This document shows positions 10,406-22,241 of a stretch of DNA of 64,000 bases, in pieces. The notes under the pieces are model-generated. The model searched no databases. It was not told the origin of the DNA and worked only from the letters and a program-made list of their open reading frames with translations. Made by a program: the position numbers and the translations under genes. Positions within the stretch are counted from its first letter, which is position 1. The number at the start of each line of letters is the position of its first letter. Source of the DNA: Bimastos eiseni (lineage: Eukaryota > Annelida > Clitellata > Crassiclitellata > Lumbricidae); NCBI GenBank assembly GCA_959347315.1, contig OY365806.1, positions 24,008,900-24,072,899 of the forward strand. The letters are read 5' to 3'.

Positions 10406-10569
10406 GGCACCGGATTATCCTGGAAGTGGAGGTGCAATCTATATTCCAATTATGGGCTCCATTGGGTTGGCACTGGATTAATTTGGTATTTTGCCCGCAC
10501 TTGTTGTGGGAATGGAGAAGGAGCGCCTATGAGAGGTTCCCTTCCGGGATCGCCGCCCCTGTGGTACTA

Positions 10570-11220
10570 TAAGAATTTTTCCTTTATAACTGTTGAATAG
10601 CTATATGACGCATCTTGTAATGAAGTGGATTAGCGTCTACCGCTTTCCTCGTACAGGCATCCGGCTCGACACATGAACTCCAGTTATTAATCAGAAAAGT
10701 CAAAGAGAAACACTTGGATCAGCTGGAATACAAGATTTGTAGTTTAATGAATTAATGGTATAAATGCTCGATTAGTTAGCGTCTTCATCTAAAAGTTATC
10801 CACCCAATTTCCAAACAATTATAACCTACTGGGTCTATATATAAAATTATATATATAAAATTATATATATTAAGCAAAATTATCTTAGGCCAGCATTATT
10901 TTCAAAGTATGTTGTGCCAACGTGAAGTACGTATTGCTGTTAAGTGGCTTATTTCAACTTTAGGTATTTGTAAAATCTTTAAAAATTCTCCAGGATTTAG
11001 CTTGGTCACCGTCTTGGAAGATATCATGGCTATTTATAGTAAGATAAAATTCTAGGCGTCGTCTCTACCCCTTGCAGGAGATTACGATAAGGAAAGAGTT
11101 TCCATGCGAGTTGGAACCAGAGGATTTAGGGTTTGACAGGAGCAAAGGACAACAGTTTCATAGAGGGATTTGCGGGTGAGTCCTGAAAGTGTTCAGAGGA
11201 CCACAGCGTCAGTCGAGGGC
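10570..11220. other. 3' flank of adenylate kinase copy 1
   Basis: No gene is seen. The stretch from about 10680 to 11220 is homologous to about 16980-17600 beyond copy 2. For example, CCAGCATTATTTTCAAAGTA is followed by CCAACGTGAAGTAC, and TTTAGGGTTTGACAGGAGCA is also shared. The duplication therefore included 3' flanking DNA. Confidence 0.7.
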
Positions 11221-14200
11221 TTAATTCTTGTCCAAGAAAGCCTCCACCTTCTTGAAGATCTCGTCATCCGATCCATCCGCAGCGATCTGAAACAATTACC
11301 GCACAAATGATGCAAGCAGCTCGTTTTCCGATTACCAGTTGTAACTTATTCAGTATACGCTGGCCAATCTCAAATTTAAGAAATATATAGCCACGTTTAG
11401 ATTAACGAATATTGCCTTAGACATGTTGAGTTGACAAATATGAATATTGGCCCGATCCACAGATTGCCATCTAAAACCTGACCGCATCGCTTTGGATGGT
11501 ATTTGAGAATCTCCATGCAGTGTTTTTTTAACATTACATCTCGGTCGTCCTCGGCATCAGCAACTTATGCAAAATCCGAGTCAAACCCTAGCGTTGCTTA
11601 TGCAAATATATAAGAGTTTGTAAACCACATAGGCTACACATAGAAATACAGTTTAGCATGCTAACCACTATAATACTATAGCGCACCCTGACTATAAAAA
11701 CCTGTAGACTATAACTAGAATGGAAGTTAAAAACGATTAATTTTGATCGACTAATCGTCGATTAATTTTACCAATTCTATTTATTTTAGCGATTAATTGA
11801 GGCTGCCTGCTCTGCCCTGGTGGTTGTAAGAAGACAACTAAAATGAACAAATAACCACTAAATAGCAATAAATATAAATAATGCTATTAAAAGAAAAACA
11901 ACGAATAATGTTCATTTCGTATTTGGCTTTGTTTATTGTGCAATACGCTTAGTCCTAGTCACAATTAACCATTAAATCTCAAATTAAAATAAATTTAACT
12001 GTTAATCTATCATTTCTAAAGTGGTTTAGGCCTACCATTAAAATAAATTTAATTGTAAACAGCCCCAAATGATACTCAGAATAAAACGAGCGTAAAACCG
12101 TTAATGACCGTGCAGACTTTCTTGTGCTTCTCGTAGTGATCGATAACGGCCTGCGTCTGAGTATGAAAGGTCTTGATCCGTTTGGCGATGTTCTCGTTCG
12201 TCTCACCGCGCTTTAGCAGTCTCTTCTTCATCGTATCGTCAGTCGCCTTGAGGTAGATGACATGTTTGACGGCTGCAACGTCGCTCTCAAAGCGTTTGGC
12301 CTGTTCGAGTTCCGTTGGGTAGCCGTGGATGAGGAAGCCCTTGCTGCTGGAGGCTTTCTTCAGCATCGCATCGCGAAGCATTCCCAGCACGACTTCCTGG
12401 AACGCAAGATTTTCACAGCCAACACTTTGCGTTAGAGTAATTTTGAACATTTAACAACCGTTTTTTTATGAAACTGAGTTTCTAGATAGAAACTAATAAA
12501 CAATCTGTTCTTGACTTTGGTAAGTTTTGTTCCATCTTTGGCGCCGCTACAACACCACCCTTATCAAAACGAAAGTGTCAGGTTATCTTGATGTGCCGCA
12601 ATATAAATTTTCCACTACATTTGCTGCTGCAAAAATTTGTTTAAGTAAAGTCTTCCTGAAATATTAACATTAACTTGTGAACAGTTACCTTTAAACCTCA
12701 ACCCCTGAACCTCAACCTCTGAGCCTTTTAACCTCTGAACCTCAACCTCTGCACATTAACCTCTGACCCTTAACATCTGAAGCTTTAATCTTGAACCCCG
12801 CAACTTGGTTCTTCTAGACTTTGTGCAAATCTAGCAATAAATAATATAATATATATATATATATTTAAATAGACAAGTACATAAGTAAAAACAGACCGAG
12901 GAAACGAGGTCGCCTTTCTCCATGATCTTGCCCAGCTCCTTCCCTTTTGTTGAACCCGAGGCGACCTCCGCTTTGAGCATATCCCCGGTCGACAAATGCG
13001 TGAAGCCGTATTTCGCCACAATTTTCTCACACATGGCTCTTTTTCCACTTCCAGAGCCGCCTACGAAACAAAACAGTTTGCTCGTTTGATTGGCGGTTTC
13101 CCTTAATTCGGTCACTTCTCTGCGTACATGCGGGATGTCCTTCACTGGCTCCCGGTTCAGTAGCGCATTCATTAATTAGTATAGGGTCGCCCTATTGTCT
13201 GGTACTTCGTCTTGTGCAGGGCGCCTGTCTACATGTTGGGATCTATTCATATTAACTTCGACCTGCTCTGGTTGCCGATCTCTTCACTCGGCTTCCAGAG
13301 GTGACTTTTTGGTTCCACATGCGAGGCACTGCCATCCAACAGTATAGACAGAGCTTTTTCAATTGCGGGTCCCAGTGTTTGGAATAGCCTCTGAATAGTA
13401 ATCTTGAAGATGTGCTATACAAATTGCATAGATTGATTGATTGACAACAACATGATCAGTATTATAGCTCAAAACGTAATCTACTCAAAGAACAAAGGGT
13501 ACCTTTTACCCTTCTACCCTAGGACAAAGGGTAGCCAATTTGCTATACAGCGGACCAAACAAAAAGCCGGATGAGGCAGTGATGTCAACCAAAAGGGAAT
13601 CGGTTCGGAGAACGATCTCACATAGACTAGGCGCCCGAAGTGGGGTGGGTCTTAACTTCTGAGTCTCTCATATGTAAGTTCGTCCAAGGTTATTTCCGTT
13701 ACTATAACCTGGGACTTATATTAGTCTACATAAATAGTCCATTGCGTAAAATCTGACACATGCCTGCTTCTCAGGACTCTGTAAAAGCATAGTTTCTGTG
13801 TAAATACATATTACATTGCGTCTTTCAAGCCTTTAATCGTCCAAGTCTTGCATAACTTTTGAATAAAACTTTATTTCAAATCGGATCCTACATTGTCAAT
13901 CTGTCACAGCTTGGAATGTGTGAGAGAGCATGTAGGCCAACGTTTATTCTTCCCATTAGGCCTATTTTGGTTCTTTTGATAAAGTGCGTAAAACGATGTC
14001 CTTTTATCTAAATGTAGCTTAATTTCAGAGAAATTGTTGCAGTTATTTGGAAACACTTACCGAGTATAAAGTAGATCTTAGCGTGTTTCAGGTCTGCAAG
14101 TAAGTATAACTGTCATTTTAGCAAAAACCGATTAAGCAACAAAGTGGTGAACTAAAATTTACATGCAAGTTGGTTTTAATGCATTGCGGTGAATTAAAAT

Positions 14201-14489
14201 TGAAGTACCAGCAACCACAACAAAAGCAGGCCTGATAACGCCTTAATTCACAATCAACGCTGACGAAACTTAAGCAATGCATCTCTGACAAAGCTAGCGA
14301 TGTCCTTTTATCTAAAGTTGGGTGGATGAACTGGCTAATCAGGGATATTTAGACACTTATCTTGATGCTCGATTTCTGGAATAAACAATCAGTTGGGTGG
14401 ATGAACCTATCCGGTTCAGACATATTTAGACAGGAGTCGAATGTTGTAAATTATTGATTAGTTTTCAGCTTACCGTTTTGAGACGCCAT
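11221..14489 (-). CDS. Adenylate kinase 1-like protein, five exons, probable pseudoenzyme
   Basis: The coding exons are 14489-14474, 14093-14061, 13060-12897, 12396-12109 and 11286-11221. All junctions are GT-AG and phases fit, giving 188 residues (vertebrate AK1 has 194). The fold markers of a short-type adenylate kinase are present: KIYFILGGSGSGK P-loop at residues 11-23, THLSTGD at 37-43, and RLLKRGET at 130-137. AK1 transfers phosphate between ATP and AMP in the cytosol. Here GKGTQ is replaced by GKRAM, and the AMP-site Arg after STGD(L/M)L by Lys46. The usual IDGYPRE reads IHGYPTE (95-100). Seven residues carrying the catalytic SGR segment of the lid are missing. Reading frame and splice sites are intact. 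I infer an expressed but catalytically weak or dead paralogue, though a young pseudogene is possible. Confidence 0.85.
12686..12790. repeat. Degenerate ACCTCTGA-type minisatellite in an intron
   Basis: About eight imperfect repeats of a unit like CCTCAACCTCTGAA lie in the intron between exons 3 and 4 of adenylate kinase copy 1. Confidence 0.6.
13235..13445 (+). mobile_element. LINE 3' end fragment (CR1/jockey-like RT C-terminus)
   Basis: The plus-strand translation [14 protein letters not shown] followed by a stop is the conserved C-terminal signature of CR1/jockey-type reverse transcriptase ORFs. A short 3' UTR follows and ends in a (GATT)n tail near 13430-13443. The fragment is antisense to the adenylate kinase gene, within the intron between exons 2 and 3. 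Confidence 0.65.
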
Positions 14490-14917
14490 TGCTTCGATGT
14501 TTCTTAGCGAGCTCAATTATATTATAGTAATCTGACGTAGCGATGACGTAATCTTAATAACAATAAGGCGAGATACTCAGATTAGGTCAGAGTGAGGTTG
14601 TGTTGGAGTAAGTGAGTAAGTGTAAATATTATAAGTGGTAAGTAAGTAATGAAATAGGCTATGCTTCTCATTAAAAGAGCAGTTTTCAGTAATGAGTTGA
14701 ATGCACATGAGGTTTTGGGCAGAAGGTGGAGCTCTTAGGGTGACCCATTCATTGTGGTTGGTGATCGTCTTGCATTTAAGGTAAATACAATACGATACAA
14801 CTTTCATTAATAACGCGCCTTAATCAAACATAATCTTACTTAAAGGGCGCGTTAAATGGTGATAGAAAAGTTAACTGTCTTTATTGCAATGAGCAGTTTG
14901 CAGATCATAGTTTAAAA

Positions 14918-16185
14918 TAGGGCTTAAAGTGCTCAAGCCTGGACGGTCATGGACGGCGTCCAGGCACTTATTTTCGAGGCTGGACGCCGTCCTGCCACTT
15001 ATTTGGCCAGCAGAGCCTGGACGCCGTCCATGAGCGTCCATGCAACAGTGCAATTCCTCTGTACGCGGACGTTATTATCAACAGGAAAAGAAGATGAAAA
15101 AAATTCACGCTTCGTGCTTTACAAACTTTATTCCCCCAACTTTCAAAACGATGCCGCGCTCCGAACCCCTTGTCGACAATTTCACAAAGGAAAGCAATTC
15201 TATGTAGGCCTACGCTTTAAATTACAACAAATATTTCACCAACAAATAATTGACGACTAAATAATGGTTGCTGGACAAAAGCCTATCGAATGATAAGACA
15301 TTATATTTCTCGCCCATTGTATTTGGTGAAATAGAAGTTGGATTGCTAATAATAATGCCTGCAATTCCAGCTTCTGCTTCAGCAAGAAACATTTTTGTCA
15401 ATTCAAGCTTCTATTTAGGGTTAGAATTAGGGTTAATGATCCAACTCTTATTTCAGTGGGCATCTGTTTTGGAAGAATTTCGTTCACCCATCCAACTTCT
15501 ATTTCAACATCATTAATATCACCGATCCAACTTCCATTTTAACGAACACAGTGGACCATAGTGCACGAACCATTTGTCGTCGACTTATCTTGGTGCTCTG
15601 CCTATGCAATCTTTAGTTCTTATATTTTTGACACTACGGGCCGTCCATAAATGGCGTCACACGCCTATGGGGAGGGGTCACAAACTTGTGACGATGTGTG
15701 ACAAGGAGGAGAGGGGTCGACGAAATGTGACGTCACATCATCACATCAAAATACGTAATTTTATTAAAAACTTACACTCATTTAAACAAGTTCTACTTAA
15801 TTAGCAGTAGCTGTTACCACAATTAAACAACACTAATTATGATTATGATTGTCTTTCATCGTGAGGAATGCATAAGATTGTGATCATTGTAGGCTACCTA
15901 ATTTCTTCATTTTCTTTTCGTTCTACTATTATAATTAGAAATATTTTATAGTTGTAATTACATATTTTGATAATTATAAGAAAATTTGCATTACATTCTG
16001 GACATCTGGTTTGATTTTGTTTGGGGGGGGAGAGGTCATGGCCTTGTGACGTGACGTCATATTTGAGGGGGTCATGGCATTTGTGACGAAGAGGGAGGGG
16101 TCAAGAATCGTCCAAAACTGCGTTACGTCATTTATGGACGGCTCCCTAGCGTCCAGGCACTTCTTTTTTTACACTTTAAGCACTG
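14918..16185. mobile_element. hAT-like non-autonomous element containing a nested MITE
   Basis: The left end is TAGGGCTTAAAGTGCTCAAG and the right end, reversed, is CAGTGCTTAAAGTGTAAAAA. Flanks are GTTTAAAA (14910-14917) and GTTTAAAC (16186-16193), an 8-bp duplication with one mismatch, as hAT elements make. Near the left end a strong inverted repeat built on GGACGCCGTCC/GGACGGCGTCC (about 14936-15045) could form a hairpin. No transposase ORF is seen. The right part is interrupted by another element at 15637-16146. Confidence 0.7.
15637..16146. mobile_element. Nested MITE with GCCGTCCATAAATGRCGT terminal inverted repeats
   Basis: The ends are CGGGCCGTCCATAAATGGCG at left and, reversed, GGGAGCCGTCCATAAATGAC at right. 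TA flanks both sides (15635-15636 and 16147-16148), suggesting a TA target duplication. Subterminal sequences are rich in GTGACGTCA and GGGGTCA on opposite strands. No ORF with a transposase domain is seen. The superfamily is not determined here. Confidence 0.75.
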
Positions 16186-17602
16186 GTTTAAACATACACA
16201 TCATATGCATGGCCTTCAGCATGTATAATGATTTAAGTGTTTTGTAGAAAGAAAGTAGCAACGGACCTAGTGATATTTTTTAATTTATAACGCTTTAAGT
16301 AACAATTACGAAATTAAACGTTTCTAATGGATTAGTCGAAATTGCATTTAGGAGACTATTTGATTGCATTTTTATTAACTACTGCCACCCTACCCTAGCT
16401 TTATGTTATGTTTACCTATTACTAAGTGGATCATAACTTCGGTGAGTGAGAGTACCCAAATTTTGCATTGTTTCTTCCTTTGCAACTCTTAAATAATTCA
16501 TTTGTGTTTTATGAATAATAATGGTACTACTGCTGCTACGATTATTACTATCTAATAATAATTAGGCCTATAATAGCAACAATGAAGATGTTGAACGGCA
16601 ATTGTTTTGAGTATTGAGGGCCTTCCTCTAATAAAAATAGTAATAAACATTATTTATTCTGGGCCAATGAGTGGTGGGTACGGTGACCTCATGCTGAAAA
16701 ACAGTGGGGTGCAGGTATACCACTCATACTCCCTGAAACTAATGTGTATAAGATCTGTCAGGTTTTTTCAGTGTTGAGAGGTTCTTTAAAGGTGCTACAT
16801 AAGTTCTTTCTGAGTCAGTAGTTTGTAATCGAGACGAGTGTATATACTGGAATCTATATGTAGCATGGAAGTCCATTTGTCAGTTATGTATAGTTTACAA
16901 TGGAAAAGATGCTGCAACAATTTTCCTATTGTAACTTTACGGAAGCTACAATATAACTTATTTTTAAGTTAATAGGAAAAATCAAAGAGAACACTGAACA
17001 CCTGTGTCAGCTCAGCTGGAATTCAATATATGAAGTATAATGAATGTTGATCAGTAGAAATTTTAGATCAGTCAACATCTGCATTCAGAAGTTATCCACA
17101 CAACCTCCAAGCAATCATGTCTGCTGCAGTAATTTCTAGCTCACAATTGTCCATAATCTCAAGATAAAATAAAATTAATTGAACGGAACCTACTTGGTAT
17201 ATATTATAAAAACTTATATCATAAAAAATTATCTTGTTCCAGCATTATTTGCAAAGTATCCTAGGCCAACGTGAAGTACCGTATTGATGTTAATTGGCTT
17301 GTTTCAACTTTTGCCATTTGTATAAAATCTTAAAAAATTTAGCAGGGTCCACCTTGGTCACCGTCTTGGTAGATATCCTGGCTATTTAGTAGGATCATAG
17401 TTCCAGGCAATGTCGCTTCCCCTCTTGCAGCAGATTACGATAAAGTAAGCGTTTTCCGTACGAGTTGGAATCGGGGGTTTTAGGGTTTGACAGGAGCAAA
17501 GGACAGCAGTTTCTGAGGTTAAACAGTGGTATGAGAGGGATTTGTGCGTGGGTCCTGAGCGTCTCGGAAAATGTTCAGAGGACCACAGCATCTGTCGAGG
17601 GC

Positions 17603-18850
17603 TTACTGCTTGTCCATGAAACCCTGTACCTTCTTGAAGAGCTCGTCAACCGTTCCCTCCGCAACAACCTGAAACAATGACCACACAAATGATGCAAGCA
17701 AATCGTTTACCAAATTATTCACTATTGCTACCCGTTTCAATGTGCATCACACGGCGCCATTTTTGGTTCTGGGCACAGACCAGACAGTGCGCACGCTAGC
17801 CAGTATCAAATGTAAGAAATATGCCACGTTAATAGTATTAAGATGACTGCTTTAGACATACTGAGTCGACAAATATGATTATTGGCCCAATCCATGGATG
17901 GCCATCCAAAGCAGACAGCTTCGCTTTGGATGGTATTTGAAATTCTCCACGCATTGTTTTTCATTACATTTCGGTAATCCTAAACTGCAGCAACGTTTAC
18001 AGAGTCTAGCCAAACTAATGTTGCTTAGTACATTTAAGCTACATAAACATCGAGATATCTACAGGTACAGTTTAGCATGCTAACCAATAGCTACAATATT
18101 ATAGCACACCACGACTGTAAATAAAACTGTAAAATAAAAAAGAACTAGGTCTGCCGAAATCAAACATAAATTTTAATTGATTAATTGCTGATAACCCTTA
18201 GCAATTAAACAATTTTCAAAGAGTATTACTGTTAGTTTTTTGTTTTTTCAAAGAGTATTACTGTTACCCTTGTGGTTGAAGGAAGACATTTGAGCTTAAA
18301 AACGTAATAAGACTACCAATATGAACAAATGAGTACAAAGCAGCCGGCTAGAAATAAATATTAACAATACTATTGAAAGATGAACAATGAATGTTCATTT
18401 TGTATTTGTTATCGCTTATTGTATAATACATCTCATTAACTACTAATTAATCAATAATTTTTAGATAATAATTCAAATAAATTAAATCGTTAACAGCCTA
18501 CATGAAATGTAAAAGAAAATGAGAGTAAAACAGTAAAGTACCGTGAAGACTTTGTGCTGTTTGTCGTAACAATCGATAACTGGTTGCGTCAGATTATGGA
18601 AGGTCTTGAGGCGTTTGACGATGGTCTCTTCGTTGTCGTTGGCGCGTCCACTCGTCTCAGCGCGCTTTAGCAGTCGCTTCTTCATCGTATCGTCATCTAC
18701 TTTGTAGTTGATGACGTATTTGATGGTTGCAACGTCATTCTCAAAGCGCTTACCCTGGCCGAGTTCCCTTGGGTAGCCGTCGATGAGGAAGCCTTTGCGT
18801 GTGGATGCCTTCTTCAGCATCGCATCACGAAGCAGTCCCAGCACGGTTTC
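17603..18850 (-). CDS. Adenylate kinase 1-like, last two exons only (copy 2), canonical active site
   Basis: The exons are 18850-18542 (103 codons) and 17668-17603 (22 codons with stop TAA). They begin and end at GT-AG sites in the same phase and alignment as exons 4 and 5 of copy 1. The encoded part has GFLIDGYPREL, RLLKRAETSGRANDNEET and a C-terminal ELFKKVQGFMDKQ, so the catalytic Asp/Arg and lid residues of AK1 are kept. It is seven codons longer than copy 1, exactly at the lid. I found no exon with the P-loop or STGD motif upstream (to the right) on the minus strand within the window up to about 32 kb. Either the 5' exons are more distant or were missed, or the copy is truncated. Confidence 0.75.
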
Positions 18851-18895
18851 CTGGTACGCAAGATTTTCAATCGGCATTACAGTAACATTGAACAA

Positions 18896-19635
18896 TTAAC
18901 AGGTGTTTTTTTAAACTCTGCCACTGCCCATACTCTCGTAGTGCCAGTCCAAAATCTGGAGAAAGACGAGGGCCGACGTCAATCATTTTTCATGACAGTG
19001 TTCTTAGACACAAACTTATTATTTGATACTTGTTATTTGATAATTTGTTCTATCCTTGGAACCACTACCAGTTCACTGTCCACTCCTGATGTTTCTTTTT
19101 CATTCCCAAGTATACCCAACCTACAGATGGAGAACTTTTATCTTCTACCCACCGAGCGAGAGCTGTTGATAAACGTGCCCCCAAAGTGGATGTGCGTATG
19201 CTCCCCAATATTAAAATCATATACAACCTCAACAAAGCTTGAACCCGTACTATCGCCATTCAAAGCCAAGTACACTAACAAATATCCAACTGTTCCCCAT
19301 GTATTTCAGATCCAAATCAAGTCTTTTCCTGACGATGTTCTATGTTTCTTAGTGTTCTGTTTTTTAGCTGATATTTCGTCATGCGGTAAAGTGCGAGGAA
19401 TTCAAACAACAAACAGAGTTTGCTGTATCCTGGATTCTCGTAATCATTATAAGAGCAGGTGCGTAGTTGTAGTCCTAGATAAATACTATAATAGGTCTTC
19501 CTTCATCAAATTTCTTAGTTCAGTGGTAACAATAATTTCGGAGAGTTGTCCTACAACATCAAACGGTGACAACATAACCCAGGACTGAATTAAATAATAA
19601 AATAGAATTATAATCGTGATCGTAAATCAAATTTC
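18896..19635. other. Spacer with one unrecognised 215-codon ORF
   Basis: A plus-strand ORF (18941-19588) starts with ATG and ends with TGA. I recognise no domain, and it may be chance or a relic of an insertion. It lies just 5' of the last exons of adenylate kinase copy 2, where the missing P-loop exon would be expected. Confidence 0.3.
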
Positions 19636-19740
19636 TTAGGCGCTACTCTAAAGCTAACCTCAGGTCGCCACTCGTCAGCTTATTCACAACGCTGCGTCAA
19701 ATCGAGAGGGTTGTCAGGATATGTTCAAGGGAAGTTCAGA
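19636..19740 (-). mobile_element. LINE 3' tail, family A, copy 1
   Basis: The reverse complement contains GATTTGACGCAGCGTTGTGA, then AATAAGCTG, then a TTAGCTTTAGAGTAGCGCC-like end. This closely matches plus-strand 32425-32480 and, more loosely, the minus strand of 25365-25440. Confidence 0.55.
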
Positions 19741-20483
19741 GTCGTGTTACCAAATCGACAAGAGACAGAGGAATTGCTAAGCCTGGCTTATCATCTGTGC
19801 AGCGAGTTCAGTCATATGGACCAATTGAGAGATTCCCACATGACTGCATTCAGTTGCGTCTAATCTCAACTGTTCAACTCAGTCACCGCCTGATTGATTT
19901 ATCTAGATCGTTATCATAATTATATATCGCATATTCGCCTAATCATGGTTATAATATGACAATAAAGTCAATGTGGGATAATTATAATCAACCTTTAGAC
20001 TGTGTGATAATCTGACCATTGATATTGTATAGTAAATGTGCTGATTGTATGTGTTTAGATGATGGACGTCTTCTGTGCAGATGGACTGGTTCTTCTTGTT
20101 GTAGAAGTGTTGCAGGTAACTATGGCTGCCATCTACGGAGATTTATTCCAAAGATCTGCTAAATGGAATCGAGATATTCAAAGTTTAACGTAAGACGTGT
20201 TCAGTGAATAAATCGTAACGTATTTAAATATGCAGCCATAAAAAGTAGCTCTATATATAGTGCTTATACTTACGTTCACATAATTTCTATATATGCATGG
20301 GTGAGACTAACTCGAGGGACTTTTAGTTCCTAATTAGGCTTACGTCTCCAGGGTGACTTACTGTGATCTCATGTCAGCCTTTATAAAGACAATGGTGCTT
20401 TTTATTGCCAAATAGATAGGTTGATTGAATGATTGATTATACTTGTAGCCAGTGTATTGATTGGTCTGATGACAGTTTTTTAA

Positions 20484-20705
20484 GATAATGGTGTAATACA
20501 AGTTGTTAATTGCAACAATTTAGACGATTCAAATGTCTTTTAATTACCCTTGGGTAGTTAGACAATGGTGTAATGCAAGTTGCTAGTTGCAAGAACTTAA
20601 ACAATTCCAATGTCTTTTTAATTAGCCTTGTATAATTAGACAATGGGGTAATGCATGTTACTAATTAAAATAACTTAAACGATTCCAATGTCTTTTAGTT
20701 CGGAA
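20484..20705 (+). repeat. Three tandem copies of a ~78-bp repeat
   Basis: Units begin near 20484, 20561 and 20639 with GACAATGGTGTAATGCAAGT or a variant and include AATTCCAATGTCTTTTAATTA. They are moderately diverged and contain no ORF. Confidence 0.8.
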
Positions 20706-21224
20706 TGAAATATGCATTTGCACCATTGTTTTTCCTTGATAATTTACCGATTTCTCGAAGTTCTACGTTTTCCTTTTCTACAGTTTCAACGGGTGGACGC
20801 TGCGGTGTTGCCACGGTTTACCAGACAGGAGTCGAAGTTTCGAGAAAGCTCGCATTGCAGTAACTGCGTTGAAGGAAGGGAGTCTAACTGTAGTCTCCCT
20901 GTTTTCTGATCAAAGGCCGGTTCATACAAGTAAGACATACTTGGGTGGTTTATGTCAAACAGCGAAATTTAAACGTTATGGATAGGCCTACAATGTTTCT
21001 TTTTTCCTTTTTTTAAGACTAACCACATTTCAACTCAAAGGTTTCTCTCACGTACCTTAGCTTCCAACTCAGCTGTCATGAGTAAACTGACCGTACCGGT
21101 CAGTACGTAGTTTAAGGGTAGATCAGAAGGGGACATAGAGGAATGGCCTCCCACCCTTATACGCCGAGGTTAAGCAACGTGAAGTCGCTAACACTTCATA
21201 CCCATAACGCCTAATCATATTTCA

Positions 21225-21725
21225 TACCCTCCTGCCTCTCAAGTTGACACCTCGTCTCCTATTTTATAATCCATCTGTCTTTCTTCTACTTTTCTACCTT
21301 TAATTCTCCCTTCTCCTCTTCCTCCTTCTACTTCCAATTCTCACACTCTTTCTCTTCTTCTTCCTTCTTCTTATTTTATCTGTTTTCCTCCTCTTCCTCC
21401 TCCTCCTCCTCTTATTTTTCTTCTCCCATCCTTCTCTTATTTTGTCTTCCTCTTAAACTCTTCCTTCGTCATCTCTACCTTCTTCTTGTCCACTAAATCG
21501 TCATATTCACGCCTTTCTTCCGCCTCTTCTTCTCCTTCATGACCTCCTCCTTTTTCTTTATCTTCGCCTCATACAATTCCCGTTGCCATCTGTATCTCCT
21601 CCTTCATCTTATATCTTCATGCTCCATCCTTCTTCTTATGCTCCACTTCTTTTCCTCATTCTTCCTTTCCTCCTCTTTCGTCTTCTCTTTCTTATAACTT
21701 CATTATTCTTCGTATACAATCTTTG
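21225..21725 (+). repeat. Long pyrimidine-rich tract (CTT/CCT)
   Basis: About 500 bp are almost all C and T on the plus strand, with CTTCTTCCTCCTCC-type runs and few purines. It is a potential triplex-forming region. No gene is seen. Confidence 0.8.
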
Positions 21726-21895
21726 TATCAGGTGATGCTCTCTCTCGTCTAAGAAGGTTCTCACAAACATCCGGTGGAATTACGTTGTCGTCGGTTTGTT
21801 CTCCATTCAGTCGACCTTCAAATACCACTGCGAAGCCAAACTAGAAGGTAGGACACAATTCCGTAGTCGGTCAATAATTGCTCGTATCATCGTTT

Positions 21896-21896
21896 G

Positions 21897-21934
<38 letters not shown>

Positions 21935-22025
21935 CGTGTGTGTGTTTGCGTGTGTGTGTGTGTTTGCGTGTGTGTGTTTGTGTGTTTGTGTAGGTGTGTG
22001 TGTATGCATGTATGTATGCATGTAT
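21896..22025 (+). repeat. (TA)n(TG)n microsatellite
   Basis: A TA run is followed by TG with TTTGCG interruptions and then ATGT/ATGC. It is followed (about 22053-22080) by AGCGCCTTT...AAAGGCGCT, a short hairpin of the kind found in LINE/SINE tails. Confidence 0.85.
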
Positions 22026-22241
22026 GAAAATTAATAAAGGCTATTATATAGCGCCTTTGCCGCTACCTCTCAAAGGCGCTGCACGCATGACCATCTGACT
22101 CGCCAGATATTTAGTTACATTTTAAGGCACTCTTGAAATGAATTCAGAACGAAGCCAGATGCAGTCGCTCGTTGGCATATTAGAGACACATTGGAATATA
22201 CAATTGGCTCCAGTTGATATACGGCCGCGCGGAACCTGCAT

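Noticed and set aside
15410..15445. Telomere-like TTAGGG units
   Set aside because: Only two imperfect copies inside a hAT-like element, with no array.
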